This document shows, piece after piece, positions 55,033 through 64,000 of a stretch of 64,000 nt of DNA. How positions within the stretch are numbered: the first letter of the stretch is position 1; every line of letters starts with the position of its first letter. The translations under genes were made by a program, and so were the position numbers. Location of the stretch: assembly GCF_002208135.1 (NCBI RefSeq), contig NZ_CP021646.1:603501-667500 (forward strand). Reading direction: 5' to 3'. The notes beneath the pieces are model-generated. The model did not search any database, had not been told where the DNA came from, and saw nothing but the letters and a program-made list of their open reading frames with translations. Source of the stretch: Pseudoalteromonas piscicida (GTDB lineage Bacteria > Pseudomonadota > Gammaproteobacteria > Enterobacterales > Alteromonadaceae).

Positions 55033-55258
55033 CAGAATACCTTTCGAAATATATGAAAATAACGCGCTACTATAGAGGTTTTGACGATTGGGCTAAAATA
55101 TTCTTTGACTATGGAATAGAACAAAAGGTTATCAATAAAAATGAAAGTTTTTAATGGTCTTTCCAATCATATAAAGATGTCTTGTGGTGAGTTGGTACTA
55201 ACTCATAGTAATTAAAAACACTGAGATATGAGCTTAGCTAATAATCTTTCGTAGCAGC

Positions 55259-55333
55259 GAGTTTATCTCGCGACGCTTTTCTAGAGTTTATCTCGCAACT
55301 CTTTTCTAGCGTTTATCTCGCGATTTCTTTTGC
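55259..55333. repeat. 25-bp tandem repeat, three units
   Basis: Units begin at 55259, 55284 and 55309; the common core is GTTTATCTCGC followed by a variable 4 bp and CTTTTCTA. The third unit is the most diverged. Confidence 0.88.
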
Positions 55334-55447
55334 TTTGCGACGTTAACCGTGTAGCCGTTTTTATAGTATGGAATTGGACATGTGGTTTATTGAATATGTG
55401 TACAAGCGAGTTAGTTCTAAGGTAATGACAAGTGTGTAGTGGAAAAG

Positions 55448-55633
55448 ATTGTTCCCCGGCTTCGCGGATGCCGATGTCAGCCCTTGAACCCTGAGGTTCA
55501 AGGCGGAGAGCAACAGCCTACCGTAGGCTTCTCGGTACATGCCGAGCATGCTCAATAGTAAACAAACTGCTATCCTAAACGAAATTTATCGGCTCAGGGA
55601 CTTAATCAGCTGTCCTACGAGCTAGGGAACAAT
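55448..55633. repeat. Hairpin-rich element bounded by a 9-bp inverted repeat
   Basis: ATTGTTCCC (55448-55456) and GGGAACAAT (55625-55633) bound a stretch with at least four short stem-loops in a row: CCTTGAAC/GTTCAAGG, GCCTAC/GTAGGC, CTCGG/CCGAG and GAGCATGCTC. It is locally richer in GC than its flanks. It could be a mobile repeat or a structured RNA. Confidence 0.55.
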
Positions 55634-56027
55634 TACAGTATATAAAACATCTGCCGATCACGAAACCATAGTAATGCAATTTATGTGTTAACCGCGTGCT
55701 TTTTACTCGCTTTGTTTAGTGACTAATCAAACGTTAATCTGAGCGTTAGCTGACAACGCTAAATTTGCTTAATTTTCGAAGGCCACAGTTTCTAACTAAC
55801 AGAGTAAACGCTATTTAACCTGAGGTTTGGATAAGGAATGAGCTAACTCATTGTTTTTAAGCCCACATTAAATTATACCCTTATCTAGCCAGACAGTTTT
55901 GGGGATAACAAGGCGAATTTACGCACCAATAGCTGGCTATTGGAAGTGAATTCAACGCAGTTAGCGCTAAAATTGGCTGCTAGAAAGGCATTAATTATCT
56001 GAAGCTCAGGTTATTTAGCTCAGGTCA

Positions 56028-56680
56028 CTAAAAAGGGATCGGAGCGGTAAAGGTCATCATCTCAGCAGTTGTTGGATGTGAAATTTGCAGCATCTCTGCA
56101 TGCAACTGTAGACGTGAAGCCGCCGCTAACGCCTCTCCCGTAGCGTATAGTCTATCACCTAGGATAACGTGTCCAAGTGAAAGCATATGCACTCTGAGTT
56201 GATGAGAGCGTCCTGTGATGGGGGTTAGCTTAACGCGTGTTGCCTGCGCTTCATACTCCATGACTTCAAAATGCGTTAATGAAGGTTTTCCGGTCTCATG
56301 ACAAACCATTTGCTTTGGGCGGTTAGGCCAATCACACACGAGTGGTAAATCAACAGAACCCGTTTGCAGCTGTAATTTACCATGAACCCGGGCGATATAA
56401 TGCTTGTGGGTTAACCGGTCTTGAAACTGAATGCTCAGATGGCGATGCGCTGCTTTATTCATAGCAAGGCACAGTACGCCGGATGTTGCCATATCAAGGC
56501 GATGCACAATTCTGGCCGTAGGGTAGACAAAATTCACTCTGGCGATAGCGCTGTCCCAATGCTTTGGATCTTTACCAGGTACGGTGAGTAACCCGCTTGG
56601 CTTGTTGATCACCAACATATCTTCATCTTGGTACAAAATATCAAGATAGGGAGAAAGGGGGGAGCGTAATTTAGTAACAC
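56028..56680 (-). CDS. rluA: Dual-specificity pseudouridine synthase RluA, N terminus frameshifted
   Basis: The enzyme core is intact: HRLDMATSGVL with the catalytic Asp, CDWPNRPKQMVCHETGKP, LTPITGRSHQLRVHM and LGDRLYA. RluA modifies U746 of 23S rRNA and U32 of several tRNAs. In the current sequence the frame can only begin at a TTG at 56636, losing the conserved start. One extra G in the run 56657-56662 links it to an upstream frame reading NYAPPLSPYLDILYQDED, like E. coli RluA, with a GTG start at 56680 after TGAGGC, giving 217 residues. It follows rapA, as in E. coli. Confidence 0.9.
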
Positions 56681-56747
56681 CAGCTGCCTCAGCATGAACA
56701 GAACGAAGCCGCGTATTATATATGAGTTGCTAAGTGAGCGGTAGCGA

Positions 56748-56771
56748 GAAAGAGAGCCGCAGCTCTCTTTC
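56748..56771 (-). terminator. Hairpin between rapA and rluA
   Basis: A 10-bp stem (GAAAGAGAGC / GCTCTCTTTC, loop CGCA) lies 12 bp after the rapA stop. It could partly separate rluA from rapA transcription. Confidence 0.65.
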
Positions 56772-56783
56772 GATGTGCGAGAT

Positions 56784-59681
56784 TTACTGGTTTGCAACCA
56801 CAATTAAACGAATCGCATCCAATTTAAGCTGCGCTTTTTCAATGTGTGTGCTCAGCTCAGTTCTTTGTTTATCAAATACTTGAACTTCTTCGTCACGGAT
56901 GTTCGGATTGATAGCTTTAAGAGCTTGCAAACGACCTTGCTCATCACCTAATTGCTTTTGCATTTTATCCATCGCACTGGCTTGAATGCTTTCAAGTTGA
57001 GTTTGTGCAATATCGCCAGCTTGAGTAATAAGCGGGTGAATAGCGCTTTGTAGCGCATTAACTAGCTTACTGCCGGTTTGTCTGCCAACGGCAGAAAGCT
57101 GTTGATTGAATGCATCAAACGCAACGTTCTGCGCTAAGTCATTGCCCCCTTTATCCATAAGAACACGAATTGGTGTCGGCGGTAAAAAGCGGCCTATCTG
57201 AAGAGACTTAGGCGCAGAAGCTTCTGCAACGAAGATCATTTCAACAAAGAAAGTACCGACAGGTAACTTGTTGTTTTTAAGTAGTGCCACTGACGCACAG
57301 CCAAAGTCATCGTTACAGATCATATCCATCACGCCGCTGACCATTGGGTGATCCCAGCTGATGAAATGCGCGTCTTCTTGTGACAGCGAGGTGTTACGGT
57401 CAAAAGTCACTGTGATGCCATCGTCTTTCAAACAAGGGAAAGAAGGATTTAGCATGTGCTCGGTCGGTTTGAGAATAATCGTATTCTCGCCTTTGTCTTC
57501 TTGGTTAACACCAAAAGTATCAAACACATTAATCATAAACGCAGGCAAAATTACGTCGTTATCAAGTGCTTCAAGTTCAGCAACGATATTATCTGTTTTA
57601 CCTTGGCCACTTGAGTGAAGCTCAAGTAGGCGATCTCGACCTTGCTCCATCTTTGTGCGCAGCTGCGCATTTTCTTTTGCGGCTTGCTCCAATAGAGGAT
57701 CTAATTCGTCTTCGTCACAGTTATGCTCGGCGATCAGCGCTAACAAATCATCAGAAAAAGACTTGTACAGCATTTGCCCCGTGGTGCTGGTGGTTTCGAA
57801 CGCATCTAAGCCCTCGTGATACCAACGTAGCAATACTTCTTGTGCGGTACTTTCAAAGTAAGGCACGTGAATATTGATGTCGTGTTTTTGACCAATACGG
57901 TCAAGACGACCAATACGCTGTTCCAACAGATCTGGGTTAAGCGGCAGATCAAATAGCACCAAGTGATGTGAGAACTGGAAGTTGCGACCTTCTGACCCAA
58001 TTTCAGAACAAAGTAATACTTGTGCGCTATCATATTCATCAGCAAAAAACGCTGCCGCGCGGTCGCGCTCAATGATAGACATGCCTTCGTGGAACACTGC
58101 GGCCTTAATCGCTTCGCGCTCACGTAACACTTGTTCAAGGCTGATTGCGGTTTCCGCTTTGGCACAAATAAGCAGTACTTTTTCGTGCTTTAACTCTTTT
58201 AATTTAGCAATCAACCACTCAACGCGCGGGTCAAACTGCGCCCAGCCGCTTCCTTCCCCTTCAAACTCCTGGAAGATTTTTTCTGGGAATAAAGCGCGCA
58301 TGGCGTTAAATTCAAGACTTTGAATACCACCAATGTTACCCATTACCGACATTGCTGTTTTGTATTGCTTAGGTAAAGGTACAGGGTATTGATGTAACAA
58401 ACGGCTTGGGTAGCCATCAATGCCACTACGGCTATTTCTAAATAGAATGCGGCCAGTACCATGACGGTCAAGTAGCATAGACAAGATTTCTGCTTTGGCG
58501 TCGCTATCGCCACTTTGTGCCTTTGCAAGTAACTCAGAAATATCGGTTTCTTTTAGCAGTGTACAAAGCGTTTGCTCTTCTTTTGCGTCTAGCTTTTTGT
58601 CTTGCAGTAGGTTATTAGCTGCTTCTGCGACCTCTTTATAATGACTTTCTTCTTCAACAAACGCGTCGTAGTCGTAGAAGCGGTCCGGATCGAGTAGCTG
58701 TAAACGTGCAAAGTGACTGCGGTGGCCAAGTTGATCCGGGGTTGCAGTCAATAAGATAAGTCCAGGAATGTCCTGAGAAAGCTCAGCAATACGTTGGTAT
58801 TCAGTGCTTGGCTTTTCCTTTGTTACCGTCAGGTGATGTGCTTCATCGACAATCAGTAAGTCCCAATCGGCGAGTGTGGCTTGTTCAAACCAGCGACGCT
58901 TTTTGGTAATAAACTCTAGGCTAACCAGCACTAGCTGTTCTGTTTCGAATACATTAGGTGCATCAGCATAGGCTTCGCTACAACGTTCTTCGTCAAAAAT
59001 CGAAAAGTGCAGGTTAAAGCGGCGTAGCATTTCTACTAACCATTGATGCTGTAAGTTCTCCGGAACCACAATCAATACTCGGTTGGCGCGACCAGAAAGA
59101 ATTTGCTGGTGTAAAATCATGCCCGCTTCAATGGTTTTACCTAGGCCGACTTCATCAGACAGCAATACGCGAGGTGCAAAGCGCTTACCGACTTCATCGG
59201 CAATATAAAGCTGGTGCGGAATAAGGCTCGCACGCTGACCTATCAACCCTTTAAGGTGAGACTGTTCTTTATCAAACTGGTGTTGCCAAGTTTGATAGCG
59301 CAGTGTGTAGCGATCAAAACGGTCAATTTGGCCTGCAAATAGACGATCTTGAGGTTTATTAAACTTAAGAAAGTGATCAAGAAAGGTCTCTTTGAATGAA
59401 GTATCTTCTTCATTATCAACTCGAGTACCATGATAGCAAAATAGTCCATTTTGCTCTTCCACGCTGTCAACACGTAGTTCCCACTCTTCAACATGGCGGA
59501 TCACATCGCCTGGGTTGAATACGACTCGAGTTACAGGGGCTTCCTGTACTGAGTAAACACGGTTTTCTCCGCTAGCGGGAAATAAAATAGTCACTTGACG
59601 CCCCTCAAGTGCCACTATTGTGCCCAATCCTAAATCTGACTCCGTATCACTGATCCAGCGCTGACCTAAGGAAAAATTCAT
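56784..59681 (-). CDS. rapA: RNA polymerase-associated Swi2/Snf2 ATPase RapA
   Basis: The 965-residue protein matches RapA in full: an N-terminal Tudor-like pair (GQRWISDTESDLGLGTI), then the helicase core with Walker A LSDEVGLGKTIEAGM, DEAH box VDEAHHL, LLTATPDQLG, and motif VI LEQRIGRLDRIGQ. The C terminus ends in a coiled region. RapA recycles RNA polymerase by remodelling stalled post-termination complexes. The ATG start is preserved and no frameshift is seen across 2.9 kb. Confidence 0.96.
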   Translation of the reverse strand: MNFSLGQRWISDTESDLGLGTIVALEGRQVTILFPASGENRVYSVQEAPVTRVVFNPGDVIRHVEEWELRVDSVEEQNGLFCYHGTRVDNEEDTSFKETFLDHFLKFNKPQDRLFAGQIDRFDRYTLRYQTWQHQFDKEQSHLKGLIGQRASLIPHQLYIADEVGKRFAPRVLLSDEVGLGKTIEAGMILHQQILSGRANRVLIVVPENLQHQWLVEMLRRFNLHFSIFDEERCSEAYADAPNVFETEQLVLVSLEFITKKRRWFEQATLADWDLLIVDEAHHLTVTKEKPSTEYQRIAELSQDIPGLILLTATPDQLGHRSHFARLQLLDPDRFYDYDAFVEEESHYKEVAEAANNLLQDKKLDAKEEQTLCTLLKETDISELLAKAQSGDSDAKAEILSMLLDRHGTGRILFRNSRSGIDGYPSRLLHQYPVPLPKQYKTAMSVMGNIGGIQSLEFNAMRALFPEKIFQEFEGEGSGWAQFDPRVEWLIAKLKELKHEKVLLICAKAETAISLEQVLREREAIKAAVFHEGMSIIERDRAAAFFADEYDSAQVLLCSEIGSEGRNFQFSHHLVLFDLPLNPDLLEQRIGRLDRIGQKHDINIHVPYFESTAQEVLLRWYHEGLDAFETTSTTGQMLYKSFSDDLLALIAEHNCDEDELDPLLEQAAKENAQLRTKMEQGRDRLLELHSSGQGKTDNIVAELEALDNDVILPAFMINVFDTFGVNQEDKGENTIILKPTEHMLNPSFPCLKDDGITVTFDRNTSLSQEDAHFISWDHPMVSGVMDMICNDDFGCASVALLKNNKLPVGTFFVEMIFVAEASAPKSLQIGRFLPPTPIRVLMDKGGNDLAQNVAFDAFNQQLSAVGRQTGSKLVNALQSAIHPLITQAGDIAQTQLESIQASAMDKMQKQLGDEQGRLQALKAINPNIRDEEVQVFDKQRTELSTHIEKAQLKLDAIRLIVVANQ

Positions 59682-59975
59682 GGTTATCTCGTCTATGCAG
59701 AAAAAAGGCGGCTATGTTACCTATTCATGTCGGTTTGTTCAATACACAACAGTGACTCAAGCCTTTATTTATCAAGCGCTGACGCTTTTTCTATTTAGTT
59801 GGCATGACAATCGCTAACTAGTTGTTTTTTATCAATATGCAAGTTGGATTTTCTACTGTCATAAAAGCGACTTTTGTGACAAATAGACTAAACTTGAACT
59901 ATATCCAAAACATAATTAACCGCAGTGTTGTGTATTGGGTATAGCATAATAATCTGTAAACAACAGGAATGCGCT

Positions 59976-61376
59976 ATGGTAAAACAAGACAAAGACCATA
60001 AAGTGTACGTGCTCGACACCAACGTACTTCTCCATGAACCGCTCGCTTATCTTTCCTTCCAAGAACACGATGTTGTCATTCCTATGACTGTCCTTGAAGA
60101 ACTCGACCACATTAAAGATCGAAAGAGTGACGTGAGCCGAGACGCAAGAGTTGCAATTCGTGGGTTAGATGATGTGCTTCGCGATGCAACACCAGAGCAA
60201 ATGTTAGAGGGGGTAGCGCTACCAACACTAAAGATTGAAAGTCATAGAACGCCCAGTTCAGGTAAATTGATTATTGTAAACGATCACCTGTTTCCTGATT
60301 CCATCTCAGGGTTACCCGGCAACGAAAATGATCACCGTATTATTAATTGTGCGGTACATTTGCAAACCCAGTACAGCGACAAAAAAGTGGTGCTGGTTAC
60401 CAAAGACATCAATATGCGACTTAAAGCGAAAGGCGCTGGACTCAAGTATGTTGAAGACTATCGTACTGATCAGCTGATTGACGACATTGCGCTGTTGACC
60501 AGTGGCTTTAAAAAGGTTGAAGGCGACTTTTGGCAAAATGTCGGTGAGTGTCAAACGCAGCAGGAAGGGCGCTACACGGTTCATGATGTACCAAAATCGC
60601 TCGTACCCGATGTGTTCTGTAATGAATATCTAATAGACGACACGAATCACTTTGCAGCTCGGGTTGTGGGTTACGACTCTGAACATATACGATTAAAAGA
60701 CTTAGGCGTTGAACGTTTGATGCACCGTCAAGCATGGGGAGTGAAACCGAAAAATATCAACCAAGGTATGGCGCTGGATGCATTACTTGATACGGACATT
60801 GAACTGGTGATACTTACCGGGCCTGCGGGATGCGGGAAAACCTTATTAGCGCTTGCTAGTGCCCTTGAAATGATCATCGAAAAAGGGATTTACGACAAGG
60901 TAATTGTGACGCGAAATACACCTGAAATTGCAGAGAGCATCGGCTTTTTACCCGGCACGGAAGAAGAAAAAATGGCCCCTTGGCTTGCGGCAATCACAGA
61001 TACCTTAGAGGTGCTCCATAAACATGACGAAAGCCCTGTCACAAGCCGAAACTACATTATGGAGAAGGCAAATATTCAGTTTAAGTCAGTGAACTTTATG
61101 CGTGGCCGCAGTATTCAAAATGCGGTCGTTATTTTAGATGAGAGCCAAAACTTAACGGCATCACAGTTAAAAACCATCATCACTCGCTGTGGTGAAGGAA
61201 CCAAACTAATTTGTACGGGAAACCTCGCTCAGATTGATAGTAATTATCTCACTCCTGTCACATCAGGGTTAACTTATATTGTCGAGCGCTTTAAAGACTT
61301 TGAAGGTAGCGCTACCATTAACTTAAACGGTGTAGTACGAAGCCGCTTGGCAAGTTTTGCTGAAGAAAATTTATAA
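59976..61376 (+). CDS. PIN domain-PhoH fusion ATPase (PhoH2 type)
   Basis: The 466-residue protein starts at the ATG at 59976 (AGGA 8 nt upstream); the frame extends 51 bp further without a ribosome site. Residues 10-140 form a PIN RNase domain (VYVLDTNVLLHEP, VIPMTVLEELDHIKD, DHRIINCA, VVLVTKDINMRLKA) and the rest is a PhoH ATPase with Walker A LTGPAGCGKTLLALA and Walker B VVILDESQN. PIN-PhoH proteins have RNA helicase and ribonuclease activity in mycobacteria; the role here is unknown. Transcribed divergently from rapA. Confidence 0.9.
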   Translation: MVKQDKDHKVYVLDTNVLLHEPLAYLSFQEHDVVIPMTVLEELDHIKDRKSDVSRDARVAIRGLDDVLRDATPEQMLEGVALPTLKIESHRTPSSGKLIIVNDHLFPDSISGLPGNENDHRIINCAVHLQTQYSDKKVVLVTKDINMRLKAKGAGLKYVEDYRTDQLIDDIALLTSGFKKVEGDFWQNVGECQTQQEGRYTVHDVPKSLVPDVFCNEYLIDDTNHFAARVVGYDSEHIRLKDLGVERLMHRQAWGVKPKNINQGMALDALLDTDIELVILTGPAGCGKTLLALASALEMIIEKGIYDKVIVTRNTPEIAESIGFLPGTEEEKMAPWLAAITDTLEVLHKHDESPVTSRNYIMEKANIQFKSVNFMRGRSIQNAVVILDESQNLTASQLKTIITRCGEGTKLICTGNLAQIDSNYLTPVTSGLTYIVERFKDFEGSATINLNGVVRSRLASFAEENL

Positions 61377-61390
61377 CTTGCCTTGAGCCG

Positions 61391-61442
61391 ACTGGCTCGT
61401 TACTCTTTTGCTAACACTGTGTGCAAACGGGAACGAGCCAGT
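61391..61442 (+). promoter_or_regulatory. Inverted repeat just before the sensor kinase start
   Basis: An 11-bp repeat, ACTGGCTCGTT at 61391-61401 and its complement at 61432-61442, closes a 30-nt loop. The right arm ends 2 bp before the kinase ATG and overlaps the GGGA ribosome site. It may be the terminator of the PhoH gene or a control element of the kinase mRNA. Confidence 0.45.
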
Positions 61443-61444
61443 AA

Positions 61445-64000
61445 ATGGATGCGACAAAAGAATTTTTACCACTAAAAAGTTACCGAAAGGGAATTTTAGT
61501 GGCGGTAATAATACCCATCCTACTTGTCCTCGTTTTAGCTTACCATCTCTATCAAATTAAACTCGAACGCCAGTACAAAGTTCGTTTTGGCCAATATCAA
61601 TATGTTTCTCAGCAGCTAAAACAAGAGTTTTATGCTGCACATGTAGTCCTTGATAGCATTGCCGTTAATCTAGCGCAGCCTATTTCATTTCAAAAGCCAC
61701 CAGAGTGGCTAGAAGACATAGAGCAACACCCTGAACACTACTATCATGCTTTACCAAACAATGGCGGAGAGATTGTTGGTCGTGGGCAAGTCAGTGAGGC
61801 ACTTTTTGCCACTAAACGATGGCAAACCGTGTTGTCGCTTAATACCGCGTTTGATGCCGCGCTCGCGTTGCAAGGTGGATTGTATGCGGTCGCATACATA
61901 GAAGATGACGGCTTTGCGTATGTTAAGCGTCGAGAAGCCTCAAGCAGTCATTTCATAACGCGGCTAGTTCAAGGTAAGTTCGAACCCGACTTTAGTATAG
62001 GCAATATAGTCGTTGGTCCACCTGTGAAATTTTTCGACAGACAAATGTTTGCGCTCGGTAAGAAACTATCAACGGTGGATAACGCCCATGTATTGATGAT
62101 CTACGATAGCGATATTATTGATAGGTGGTTGTTAAACATAGGCTCCCTAGACGGTACGATGGAATTTAAAAACCAAAGTGATGAGATTATCGCGGGGAAA
62201 CGCTATGATCACGACCACGATGGGCTGGTAAATTCATCAGCACCTTGGCAGTACGGACTACACTTTATCGCTAAGCCCGCCAAAGAGCCTATCAGTTTAA
62301 ACTATCATGAAAGCTATGAGCAGTTTGCCGCTCCACTACAGCGGGAAATCTTGCTCGAACTCGCACTATTACTGTTTTTTATTCTTTTTACCTTTGTGAC
62401 TATTGTGTGGTTAAGCGGACAAATATTTGTCCGACCTTTAAAGCATTTTGTGAACTATTTATCTTTGCAAGAGCACACGCCACAAGCCACCTTAAACTAC
62501 CCCATTCCCTCAGAATGGCAACCTTGGTTTATACAAATCAAGCAGGTGGTGGAGCAAAAATCGCGCTTGATGCATGCCCTTAAACAACATAATCAAGAAC
62601 TAGATGACGAAATTAAGCGCAAACAACAGGCATTAAAACAAAGCTTTGAGGCAAAAGAGCGCCAAGCTGCTTTACTTAACGCTGTGCTTGACTCTGTGCC
62701 TGATATTATCTATTTCAAAAATATCGACGGTTCATTCATCGGTTGTAATCGCGCGTTCGAAGAGTTTATGGGGGTCGATAAGTCGGATTTGGTTGCGAAA
62801 ACACAACCTGAAGTGACTTCCGGGTTAACCATACTACTTGAGCAAGAAGCGGCGATGGAACGCTCGCAAGAGCAGGTTGCAACTAACTTTGTCCTTGGGG
62901 CAAATACTTACTTTTTGACTATCACCCCATTAAAATCGGAAACCGGAAAGCTCATTGGTTGTTTGGGAGTTGCGAGAGATATTACCGCAGCACAAGAGGC
63001 GTATAATGCCCTAAGAGATTCTGAAGAAAACTTTAGGGCAGCGACTGAGTTTGCACCAAATGGTGTCATTTTGGCTGCGATCAGCGGTAAAATCTTGGAG
63101 ATGAACAAGGCTGCCAAACGTTACTTGTCACTTGATAAGAATACGGGAGAAAAGCAGCTAGAGCGCTTGTTTGATGAGCAAAACTGGCAAGAGCTAAAGC
63201 CTGTTTTGGTAGGGCTTTTAAAAGAGCAAAAGAAAGTCGTTGAACACATGATCTCACAGTCGGGTAAGCACCGCTGGTTACAATTGAGTATTTCTTTAGT
63301 TTGGGATAAAAATAAGCGCCCTAAGTATTACGTGATCCATATTCAAAATATCACCGGTCTGTTGTTAGCAAAGCAAGATGCAGAGCGCGCAACGCTTGCC
63401 AAAAGCCGCTTTATCGCTAATATCAGTCATGAAATTAGAACGCCAATTAATGCCATTTTAGGTCTGGCGGATATGATCAAAAGTGAGGCGCTGAGTCGAG
63501 TTCAGAGTAAAAAGTTGCAGCAGCTTTCCGGGGCTGCTAATGAGCTGCTTACCATGCTCAACAGTATTTTAGAGTTTGCCAAAGTCGAAAGCCACCAAGG
63601 CACAATTCAATATGAGACATTTCAAACCTGCCATATATTTACCACGATAGAATCATTGATAAAGCCTTTGTGTATACAAAAAGGCTTGGAGTTTGAGTTA
63701 CAGGTCGACCCCCAAGTTTGGCCGTATCTCTACAGTGATGAAGATAAGGTAAAGCAAATCTTGGTAAACCTGCTTGGCAACGCAGTAAAGTATACCAATC
63801 ATGGCAAGGTTGGTTTGAGGGTGACGTTACTCGTTGATAGGGCTGCAAAACAAACCGTAAAGTTTGCCGTTTGGGACACTGGCGTTGGGATCAAGTCGCA
63901 AGAGATTGAGCATCTTTTTGATGCATTTACCCAAGGTGATGAAAGCTTCACACGTCGTCACGAAGGCATTGGTTTGGGGCTTGCGATTGTGAAGCAAGAA
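61445..64000 (+). CDS. Multi-PAS membrane sensor histidine kinase, 3' end outside the window
   Basis: The frame is open from the ATG at 61445 to the last base (852 residues seen). It has membrane helices near residues 20-40 and 305-325 around a large periplasmic sensor, a coiled coil (QELDDEIKRKQQALKQSFEA), two PAS domains (LDSVPDIIYFKNIDGSFIG... and AATEFAPNGVILAAISGKIL), HisKA with NISHEIRTPINAILGLAD, and HATPase_c with LVNLLGNAVKYTN, DTGVGI and HEGIGLGLAIVKQE. A receiver and Hpt domain probably follow beyond the window, as is usual with this kinase type. It is downstream of PhoH with a 68-bp gap. Confidence 0.9.
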   Translation, partial: MDATKEFLPLKSYRKGILVAVIIPILLVLVLAYHLYQIKLERQYKVRFGQYQYVSQQLKQEFYAAHVVLDSIAVNLAQPISFQKPPEWLEDIEQHPEHYYHALPNNGGEIVGRGQVSEALFATKRWQTVLSLNTAFDAALALQGGLYAVAYIEDDGFAYVKRREASSSHFITRLVQGKFEPDFSIGNIVVGPPVKFFDRQMFALGKKLSTVDNAHVLMIYDSDIIDRWLLNIGSLDGTMEFKNQSDEIIAGKRYDHDHDGLVNSSAPWQYGLHFIAKPAKEPISLNYHESYEQFAAPLQREILLELALLLFFILFTFVTIVWLSGQIFVRPLKHFVNYLSLQEHTPQATLNYPIPSEWQPWFIQIKQVVEQKSRLMHALKQHNQELDDEIKRKQQALKQSFEAKERQAALLNAVLDSVPDIIYFKNIDGSFIGCNRAFEEFMGVDKSDLVAKTQPEVTSGLTILLEQEAAMERSQEQVATNFVLGANTYFLTITPLKSETGKLIGCLGVARDITAAQEAYNALRDSEENFRAATEFAPNGVILAAISGKILEMNKAAKRYLSLDKNTGEKQLERLFDEQNWQELKPVLVGLLKEQKKVVEHMISQSGKHRWLQLSISLVWDKNKRPKYYVIHIQNITGLLLAKQDAERATLAKSRFIANISHEIRTPINAILGLADMIKSEALSRVQSKKLQQLSGAANELLTMLNSILEFAKVESHQGTIQYETFQTCHIFTTIESLIKPLCIQKGLEFELQVDPQVWPYLYSDEDKVKQILVNLLGNAVKYTNHGKVGLRVTLLVDRAAKQTVKFAVWDTGVGIKSQEIEHLFDAFTQGDESFTRRHEGIGLGLAIVKQE

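Larger units (their letters stand above)
55033..56027. other. 1-kb gene-free region with repeats
   Basis: No credible coding frame. It contains three 25-bp tandem units at 55259-55333 and a 186-bp hairpin-rich element bounded by inverted repeats at 55448-55633. The rest is AT-rich and shows nothing I can name. Confidence 0.6.

Overview
The window reads as chromosomal DNA of a marine gammaproteobacterium of the Alteromonadales, most likely Pseudoalteromonas. This is inferred from moderate-to-low GC, the mix of genes (NhaD, DUF368, TonB receptors, subtilase, bacteriophytochrome, many sensor kinases, hpd-fahA), and dispersed intergenic repeats; no 16S rRNA gene is present to prove it. Most of the 64 kb is ordinary core or lightly accessory chromosome, with single genes or short operons on both strands separated by recognisable hairpin terminators.

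Layout. 1-7.3 kb: the 3' end of djlA, a DUF3530 hydrolase-like protein, a DUF368 lipid-carrier transporter, a 2OG-Fe(II) oxygenase, a frameshifted nhaD, pfkA, an MmcQ/YjbR protein and a small membrane ORF. 7.3-20.3 kb: a PAS-GGDEF-EAL protein, an M16 metalloprotease, sixA, a TonB-dependent receptor, a small conserved protein, a HAD phosphatase, a Lig E-type exported DNA ligase, efpL and a lipoprotein. 20.3-24 kb is the clearest accessory region: 1.6 kb without genes that holds two copies of a 237-bp repeat and a MITE-like element, followed by two integron attC-like sites that close two gene cassettes, a truncated GNAT gene and a small membrane protein. No integron integrase is in view. 24-39.9 kb: a frameshifted yghU, a secreted subtilase, a Bcr/CflA-type exporter, a hotdog protein, a bactofilin with an M23 peptidase, fahA and hppD of tyrosine catabolism, a POT peptide transporter, a large hybrid kinase and a serine hydrolase lipoprotein. 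40.2-41 kb: a tRNA array Phe-Thr-(Phe remnant)-Phe-Thr-Phe. 41-53.7 kb: a GDPD lipoprotein, cysZ, a small secreted protein, a CBS protein, trmL, fieF, pldB, cpxA-cpxR with a divergent cpxP-like gene, an XRE regulator, yacG, and a bacteriophytochrome kinase with an Rcp1-like response regulator. 53.7-64 kb: tcyP, a 1-kb repeat-containing gap, rluA, rapA, a PIN-PhoH protein and the start of another sensor kinase that runs off the end.

Two observations matter most. First, five 1-nt frameshifts break four otherwise intact conserved genes (nhaD, yghU, bphP twice, rluA). Each is repaired by adding one base to a G run, so they look like homopolymer errors of sequencing or assembly, and those gene products should not be treated as lost without checking. 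Second, the attC pair at 22.3-23.3 kb suggests a small cluster of integron cassettes without an integrase (CALIN type). Its cassette genes, including a predicted secreted protein, are of unknown function.

Signal transduction is well represented: one diguanylate cyclase/phosphodiesterase, the Cpx envelope-stress circuit, a phytochrome with its receiver, a tripartite hybrid kinase and a second multi-PAS kinase. I found no CRISPR array, prophage, toxin-antitoxin module, biosynthetic cluster or convincing new multi-gene defence system.
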